DNA of 64,000 bases, from contig MNCI01028444.1 of NCBI GenBank assembly GCA_015680685.1, positions 354,497-418,496 of the forward strand. The letters run 5' to 3'. The notes beneath the pieces were generated by a model. That model was not told the DNA's origin, did not search any database, and worked only from the letters and a program-made list of their open reading frames with translations. A program made the position numbers and the translations under genes. Positions 57,921 through 64,000 of this stretch are shown piece by piece (within the stretch, counting starts at the first letter, position 1; every line of letters begins with the position of its first letter). This DNA is from Gnetum montanum (taxonomy: Eukaryota; Streptophyta; Gnetopsida; Gnetales; Gnetaceae).

Positions 57921-58799
57921 TGATAGGACGCGATATCGCATGGGCTATGATATCGCGTACGCAATATCACATCAATCGCGATATCGCATCCCCCGCGATA
58001 TTGCATACGCGATATCGCGTCTTCCCCTGCGATATCGTGTACGCAATATCGCAGTCTGTTGCCATGTCTATAAATAAGAGGTGGCTCTCCCTTGTTTCAA
58101 ATATAGAGTTAGATTGTAGCGAAACTCTGGTAGTTTGATCCCTCGAGAGATAGATTATTTTCCTGTGTCTACCCGTAGTGTGGTGAATGTAATTGTACAA
58201 CATCCTTTATTCGAGTGTAACGTACTTGGACATGCACATGACCAGAAATAAAGATCGAGATTACTTCATCATTGCAACATTCAATTTGTTTATTTATTTA
58301 TTTAATTGTTATTTACTACGTTCCTAATTAGTCTCTCTCACCCTTAAACTCACGTTAGAACGTGAAATGAGTATGACTTGATTACGAGCATTTAAGTGTG
58401 ACTAATTGGTAACCCAGTAGCATACCTAGGATCTGTGCTTGGTAATCCTAGTGGTAGTCATGCATGAAGTCCAAGATGTTTACGGATAATCAAGGAATGG
58501 ATGCTCATTACACTTAGGCTAGATTAGATTCTCTTACCCTTTCTCCTAGATTAGTTAATATTACTCTCTTTCCATTGTCCTCAGGAGTAGCATTAAAGTA
58601 GAAACCTATCATACACCTCACTCTGGACTAAACCATACGTGAAAAATATAATACTAGTCCAAGTGGGAAGATAGTGAACTGCAACCTAAGGATAACTGTC
58701 TAGGTTCCACAACTAGTCCGTCTGCGAAGTTCAACCGGATTGTGCATGAAAACGCTCGTATTCGTATGGTTGAGTGTAGGGGTACCTCGTCACTCATCA
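57921..58799 (+). repeat. E7 5' LTR (879 bp)
   Basis: TGATAGGACGCG to CGTCACTCATCA. The best preserved CGATATCG array of the window (57930-58055, with alternating GATATCGCG, GCAATATCGC and CGCGATATTGC). TATAAATA at 58069-58076. Confidence 0.92.
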
Positions 58800-58800
58800 T

Positions 58801-58818
58801 AGGAGCCGTTGCCAGGGA
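58801..58818 (+). other. E7 primer-binding site
   Basis: AGGAGCCGTTGCCAGGGA, 15 of 18 to the tRNA-Asp complement. Confidence 0.8.
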
Positions 58819-58943
58819 CGGTGTTAGCTATCTAGATTAGTTATATCATACAAGGTCATTGTAAAGGACTTAATGATATATCTCTTAGGAAGAAGAAATA
58901 ATTATAAAAAGTCACATATAAATTCACACACAACTTCACAACA

Positions 58944-60926
58944 ATGCCTCTCCTACAAGACAATAATAATACCACACTTAGTGAGGAAGTTCATTGGAGA
59001 ACCAACAAATTATATAAGGATGAAGATTGGAGTATACAACCTAAAGTGGGAGTTTCTTATAAACATGAACGAAAGCAACGTCATCCTAGCACACGAAGGT
59101 ATAACTTACCTAATGACGATGAACCCCCACTAGGCACTACAAGCCTAATGCAAATACAAGAGGCTATTCAAATCTCCTGTAGGCATCGTAAAGAGAGCTG
59201 TCTACCAAGGCTTGATTTAAACAACTTTTCTACTTTTCCAGGAGGCTATGACTTAGATCCACATCAACATTTACAAGCCTTCTATGATGCCTATACATGG
59301 AACAACATCGATAATTGGTGGTAAAAACTTAAGCTCTTCCCTATGACACTCATTGACCAAGCAAAAGTATGGTATAGATCGTTAAAACCAAATTCAATAT
59401 GATGCTAGTCAACAATGGTAGAAGTCTTTAACAAAAAATATCAAACCTATGCAAGAGTGTCAACCTTGAGGAAACAAATCCAAGGATGGAAACAAGCACA
59501 ACATGAACCCTTGGACATGGCCTTAGAAAGATATTATGCATTGTTAAACAACTGTCCAGGCCATGGGTTTTCCAATGAAAGGCTAATGTACCATATGATT
59601 GATGGGCTACGTAATGAAACAAGAGAGACCTTAGGAATGTATGCCCAAGGTCAACTATACGAACTACGATCCCATCAAGTCCAAGAGCTTGTTAAGAGGG
59701 TAGCAAAAGAAGAAGGAGAATTAGCTAGATGGGAGAGTGTTGAAAAACACCGACGGGACCAAAATCTCAATTTAACAAAGGTCCATGATCATAAAAAGGG
59801 GAAATCAACCAATCTCAAGGTGGAAACATCATCTTTGCCAACACAATAAACATTAGAAGAAGCTGAGGCAAAGATCAATAAGATGTTGGAATGGATGTAT
59901 AAAAAGTATGGAGAATTTATCAACAATATTAGAGATAGAGTTTTGACAACCCAAGAAGCAGGACAAAGTAGTAGACAATCGAAAAGAAGGGATAAGGAAA
60001 ATAAGAGCTCAACTGCCAATCATACTTATGAATGCAACATATGCCTATATGATCACCCCAAGGGTTAATGCCCAATATTGTTACATTTACATGAGCATTG
60101 AGGAAGCACGTTACATCCAAATTTTGTACAGAGGTACTGTGTTCAATCAGAGTGGCAACAATCCCACTCGTGGGGGAGACTACCACTAGACTGGAGACAC
60201 CCTTCATATCATTCGAATCCAAATGCTTATCATGTTCAACATCCTATTTCTCCAGCTGGGCCAACATACTCTATCTAACCACATTACTATTCTCCACAAT
60301 ACTATCAGCCCATGCCTCCAACACAACCACCACCTTGTGTATCTTATACGCCTCCTAATTTTCAACATTCTCATCCTTTCCCTCCTTCTACATTGCCACC
60401 AACTGTTCCTAAGGTGCCTGCACCATAACAACAACCCATGAACATTACTTGTGCTACTTCTACCAATAACAGTGAATAGCCTCCTCGACATCTAAAGCGC
60501 CCCTTCTTTAAACACGACCATAAGAAGGAACAACACAATTTTGAGGCCATTGCATCTTCCAACTCAGCACAAGTCCCACACTGTGGTGCACCCTTACCTT
60601 CGAATCCAACACCTCATGTAACTTCATTAGGGCCACCAACTCACACTCCAACAACAATACGGCCCAATGAACGCATGAATGGAGAGTGACAACCCAATCC
60701 TTGCATACCATCTAACGGTCACCAACATCATAGTGGGTTAACTCATCATCCAGGAACTACATTGTACAAATTGCCCCACTATGCTCATTATAATCAAGTG
60801 TGTGAACCCCGATGGGGTAAGTATGACCAAGCTCCAATACTTCCAACATGCAAGGATCCTCATCTTCCATTTATTAATCCTTGCCATACTCAACCGCTTA
60901 GTTATGGGGGATTCCCCCCATTCTAA
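58944..60926 (+). pseudogene. gag: E7 gag: 661 codons in one frame, stops but no frameshift
   Basis: MPLLQDNNNTTLSEEV start. Capsid core in the open stretch 59415-59849 (TYARVSTLRKQIQGWKQ, EPLDMALERYYALL, LRNETRETLGMYAQGQLYEL). Helical INKMLEWMYKKYGEFINNI. Zinc knuckle CNICLYDHPKG near 60033. Pro/Tyr/His-rich tail ending YGGFPPF and TAA at 60924. About ten in-frame stops, most at codons that are Gln, Trp or Arg in E2. Lack of indels over 2 kb is unusual for so old a copy and suggests constraint on the frame before insertion. No protease follows. Confidence 0.87.
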
Positions 60927-61946
60927 TAACAAGCAAGATTAATAAATATTTTTTAGTTTTCTTTAATTTTACAACTTTTTGTTTTTCAGTTTTTCATTTT
61001 TCAACTTCTTGTTTTATATTTTTTTCCTTTTTAGTAATTTTATCTTTTTATGCTTTTGTAAGTAATCTCATCTACGAATAAAACACTCATGTGGATCATT
61101 GGTTGAGGTGTATTTTATGTTATCGTGTCTCAAGTATCAATTATTTCGACAGTGAGCCCATTACACCCACTCATCCATTCTACAAATAAGAGGTTCTATT
61201 TGAGAGTACAGTGATATTCTTGACATTTCTAAAACTTAAAATTAATTTTGTATTCATTGTACCTAGAATGAAGAAGGATGGACCAAGAGGAAATGATTAG
61301 GGTGTGACATTAAGGGGTCTTCAGATTCTCTTTGGTGACGTCTATGGGAGCTATCATGCAACATGGTTGTACTAAGATCCTTGTAGATCTAATGAAAAAT
61401 GGGAGTAAGAGTAATCAAAAGGGCACTCAAAAATTAAACGTTGTTCTAGGGGGTCCCACTAGAAAGACATGCACCCATGCCTAAAGCTTGGCGATTTCTC
61501 TGGATTCAGTATTCAAAAAAAAAGAGAAAAAGAAAATGAAAAGAAAAGTGCCACAAAATAAAAAGCACTCCTCCCTCGAACAAAACGCCAAGTGATCATA
61601 CACTTTGTTGTTATGGTACTCTCATAGTTGCTCATCATGGGATGAAACAATGCGATGTCACTGATTAGAGGCATGGACTTGGTCCTGATCTTGGAACGAT
61701 GGGTTAATGACATGTTAATCACACTTTGCATGCAGGATTCATTGTGCCCTGGGTCAGTTACCTCATGTCCCAATCTCTACGATCCCTTCTATACTTTGTC
61801 TCATCTCACTGTTCGTGTAATTGTCGCTCGTGTCCTATGTCGCATAGAATTCTTACCTCATTCCAATGATATTTACATGTGTGTGTTTTGTGAAGTCAGT
61901 GCGGATTACATTTAACCCTTCTAGTGCCCATAGACACTTTAAGTGT

Positions 61947-62005
61947 GGTTACACAAGGGCATTATAGGTTGGAACCTGCTTTGGGGAGGATCCACTTGTG
62001 TAATC
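61947..62005 (+). ncRNA. Three-helix junction RNA element (E7 copy)
   Basis: P1: GGTTACACAAG (61947-61957) with CTTGTGTAATC (61995-62005). P2 AGGT/ACCT with loop TGGA, joiner GCTT, P3 TGGG/TCCA with loop GAGGA. Identical to the E2 copy. Confidence 0.65.
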
Positions 62006-62319
62006 TTTTGTAATCTTCACTTATGACATTGCTCACACACCCCATTTCTTACCCTCAGCATCATTTTTCAATTGATTTTCTTTCCCTGCTATTACCCCCT
62101 TTGAATTTCAACATTCCCATGAACCATCACATAACCTTTTTCTTACCACCCAAGGTTTTATTAATCAATTACACTCACTCATTATTATTCATGCCTTGAA
62201 AACCATCTAATTACCTGAGAACTCCTTACCCATAGCCTAATGTCCTTAATTCCAACATTTATGTCAAGAAAATCCTTTTCAAAATTTGGTCTTTTTGTTG
62301 TGCCTCACATCACTAGGAA

Positions 62320-62409
62320 CGAGATATCGCATATGCAATATCGCATCCCACATGATATCGTGTACACGATGTATCGTACGCAATATCGCATCCCCGCTGC
62401 CTATAAATA
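62320..62409 (+). promoter_or_regulatory. Internal U3-like promoter block ahead of ORF3 (E7)
   Basis: GAGATATCGCATATGCAATA, ATGATATCGTGTACACGATG and GTACGCAATATCGCATCC followed by TATAAATA (62402-62409) replicate the CGATATCG array and TATA box of this element's LTR (57930-58076). Sequence after the TATA box is not LTR-like. About 480 bp before ORF3. Confidence 0.65.
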
Positions 62410-62581
62410 GGTCACTCCTTGCAACACTTAGCATCATTTTGTCATTCACACGGGGGGAGTTTTCAAATTTTTTCTCTACGACTTGTAATTGAGTGACCCT
62501 TTCCTTTTTTTCCTCATATCTCACTCGCTGCTACTCCGATTTTAATTTTGTTTGAACCTACTTGAACCTGGAGTGTTCCGC

Positions 62582-62598
62582 GTAGTCATGGGGGAGGA
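62582..62598 (+). other. Polypurine-tract-like site before ORF3 (E7)
   Basis: GTAGTCATGGGGGAGGA, same place as 18031 in E2. Confidence 0.4.
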
Positions 62599-62885
62599 AC
62601 ACTTGTTGAAAAGTGCTTAACTTTTTTTTTGAAATTTGTCATTGCCCAAAGGACATAATTTAGGGTAATTAACTCTAATACTTAGAATAATTGTGCCTAA
62701 AAATCATTTAATCCCTATCTATACTGGGAAACTAAAATGGAAACCACTTAAGTCATAGGACTCATTATTACAAACTTTCAGGCACTATCACATATGATAA
62801 CATAAGATCATTAATTAAGGTAAGAAATAAGGTATAACTTAACTTTAAAAAAAACCTTACTAATGCTTGGCCTATGTGATTGCAA

Positions 62886-64000
62886 ATGGCCCCGAAACGT
62901 GGACAATAGGAGGGTCTTGCTCAAGGTGAAAAGAAATGATCTTGAAGAGGTGGAAGATAAAGACCTACCAAACAACATGTAGAACAGGAGGAGCAATCAT
63001 TCAACATTCATTAGGACGAACCTCCTACCAGACGATCCAAGCAGGTAGAAGGAGGAGCTGCTGCAATGCCTGAACTGGGACAACAACTCACATTGCCCCA
63101 AGATTGCATTCAAACTATCCATGAGAAGTCCACATTCGCTGTAGTGATTGTGGAATTGAACTTTGAATCATTTGTAGAGTTTTTTCCTAAGGCCATTAGG
63201 GATCACCTCCAAGGGTCTCCCTTATGGCCTATCCTCTCTGAAAGTGGTTCCTAGTACCTAGGAGAGACGTACCAATTTTGGCACAATAGGAAGCAAGGCA
63301 CCACTATCAATATTTGTGATGTAAAAGTTGACTTCTCTGCGCAGGCCATTTCGAAAGTGTTAAACCTTCCGAATACAAGGCCCCAAGTTGCTCAGTTATC
63401 CACCCGTTCAGACCCTGATGTGAGAAAGGATTGGTTGGAGAAGGCTTATGGCAAAGATAAAGCATTTGGTGAACTGACGACGGAAGAGAGGGTTTACTTC
63501 AAAATTGGAACATATCACCTCTTCCCCACAAAGGTCTTAAAAAGGATATTGATGTATGCGGCTAGAAAAATGTGCCATTTTGATGGGAAAGGTTAACGCT
63601 AACCTACCCCATCTATATTTGATGGAGATCTTGAGGTGGTTCGAAGAACGAAAGATAGGGAAAATGGCATCGCCTTTCCCTTATCTCATTAGAAAGCTTT
63701 GCTGACCTATTGGTATTCAGGGGTACACCAATGACGTCCTCCGAAAGGCCCAGACTACTTCATATGCTGAATTACTAAAGGCACCAACTCCAAGAAAAAG
63801 CACTAGCAAGGAGTTGGGACCAGAACAAGAGGAAGAACAGATGGTTGGACCCAGTCAACCTCCAGCCACGGGTCCCAGCCAACAACAAGAAGTAGGGCCT
63901 AGCACAGGCCAGGATCAGCCGCCACCACCACAAGACTATAAACCGTTGATGAGCCATCTTAGGGCCATCGTTGAGATAGTCAGTTGGGGAAGTCATGATG
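62886..64000 (+). pseudogene. E7 ORF3, 5' part; continues past the window
   Basis: MAPKRGQ start after ATTGCAA (the splice-type CAG is mutated). Low-complexity N-terminus, then ELNFESFVEFFPKAIRDHL, GSPLWPILSESGS, INICDVKVDFSAQAISKVL, NLPNTRPQ, ERVYFKIGTYHLFPTKVLKR, and after a frameshift near 63597 LIRKLC-PIGIQGYTNDVL. This is the best view of the globular domain and matches the layout of plant 'putative transposon protein' sequences (family named from memory). It ends in a Pro/Gln-rich linker (GPSQPPATGPSQQQEVGPST) that should lead to the coiled coil. The ATG-proximal part has several stops. Confidence 0.7.

Larger units (their letters stand above)
60927..62885 (+). other. E7 non-coding spacer between gag and ORF3
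   Basis: Parallels the E2 spacer. It carries a polypurine-like site at the gag end (AGTTATGGGGGATTCCCCCC), the junction RNA, the CGATATCG internal block and a second polypurine-like site. No gene recognised. Confidence 0.8.
57921..64000 (+). mobile_element. E7: second N-family element (gag and ORF3, no pol), cut by the window end
   Basis: 5' LTR 57921-58799, primer site, gag 58944-60926, spacer, ORF3 from 62886 to beyond the window. Same gene order as E2 and again without pol. The left flank lies in the minus-strand gypsy fragment. The right LTR is outside. Confidence 0.9.

Overview
The window reads as plant nuclear heterochromatin: AT-rich, with no intact gene, built almost entirely of nested and decayed LTR retrotransposons. 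The host species cannot be named from sequence alone. The dominant group is Ty3/gypsy of the Athila/Tat type. Its LTRs are about 0.9-1.0 kb, start TGATGAG and end CTCATCA. Its primer-binding site resembles TGGCGCCGTTGCCGGGGA, the complement of the plant tRNA-Asp 3' end. Gag and pol are one continuous frame, followed by a long non-coding spacer, an env-position ORF (called ORF3 here), a polypurine tract (GTCGTGGGGGTA) and the 3' LTR.

Layout. E1 (1-11911) is the 3' part of a pol-bearing element. 11912-12839 holds AT-rich repeats, a MITE candidate and a tRNA-derived SINE candidate. S1 (12840-22487) looks like a roughly 3-kb solo LTR of chromovirus type, split by E2 (13451-20064), an element with gag and ORF3 but no pol. 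22488-26394 holds a repeat with a TATA box (repeat A) and unassigned sequence. E3 (26395-30256) is a very decayed gag-protease-RT fragment. E4 (30748-53387, target-site duplication ATGTG) is a full-length pol-bearing element. Its 5' LTR is split by insertion E5 (31363-41923, duplication GTTAG), which is itself split by E6 (32218-39846, duplication AACAT). E6 is a deletion derivative in which a protease stub is fused in frame to integrase. 53403-57890 holds two minus-strand LTRs, one of them a solo LTR with duplication ACTCT, and pieces of a minus-strand gypsy protease. E7 (57921 to the window end) is a second gag-plus-ORF3 element without pol.

Two related families are therefore interleaved. 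The P family (E1, E3, E4, E6) carries or once carried pol. The N family (E2, E7) has a near-complete gag of about 661 codons and an ORF3 but never shows pol. The two share primer site, 3' polypurine tract, gag ancestry and spacer signals, which suggests that N elements are mobilised in trans by P elements.

The most interesting material is in the spacer before ORF3. All five spacers (E1, E2, E4, E6, E7) contain the same predicted three-helix RNA junction. The helices are kept by compensatory base changes, and the joining segments and a GAGGA loop are conserved. About 320-400 bp downstream lies a TATA box; in E4 and E7, and less clearly in E1, it is preceded by a repeat array that copies the U3 repeats of that element's own LTR. 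Further on come a branch-point-like TACTAAC and a CAG immediately before the ORF3 start, as in a 3' splice site. Extra polypurine-tract-like sequences occur after pol and before ORF3. All coding regions are nonfunctional: stops fall mostly where sister copies have Gln, Trp or Arg codons, the pattern expected from deamination of methylated cytosine.
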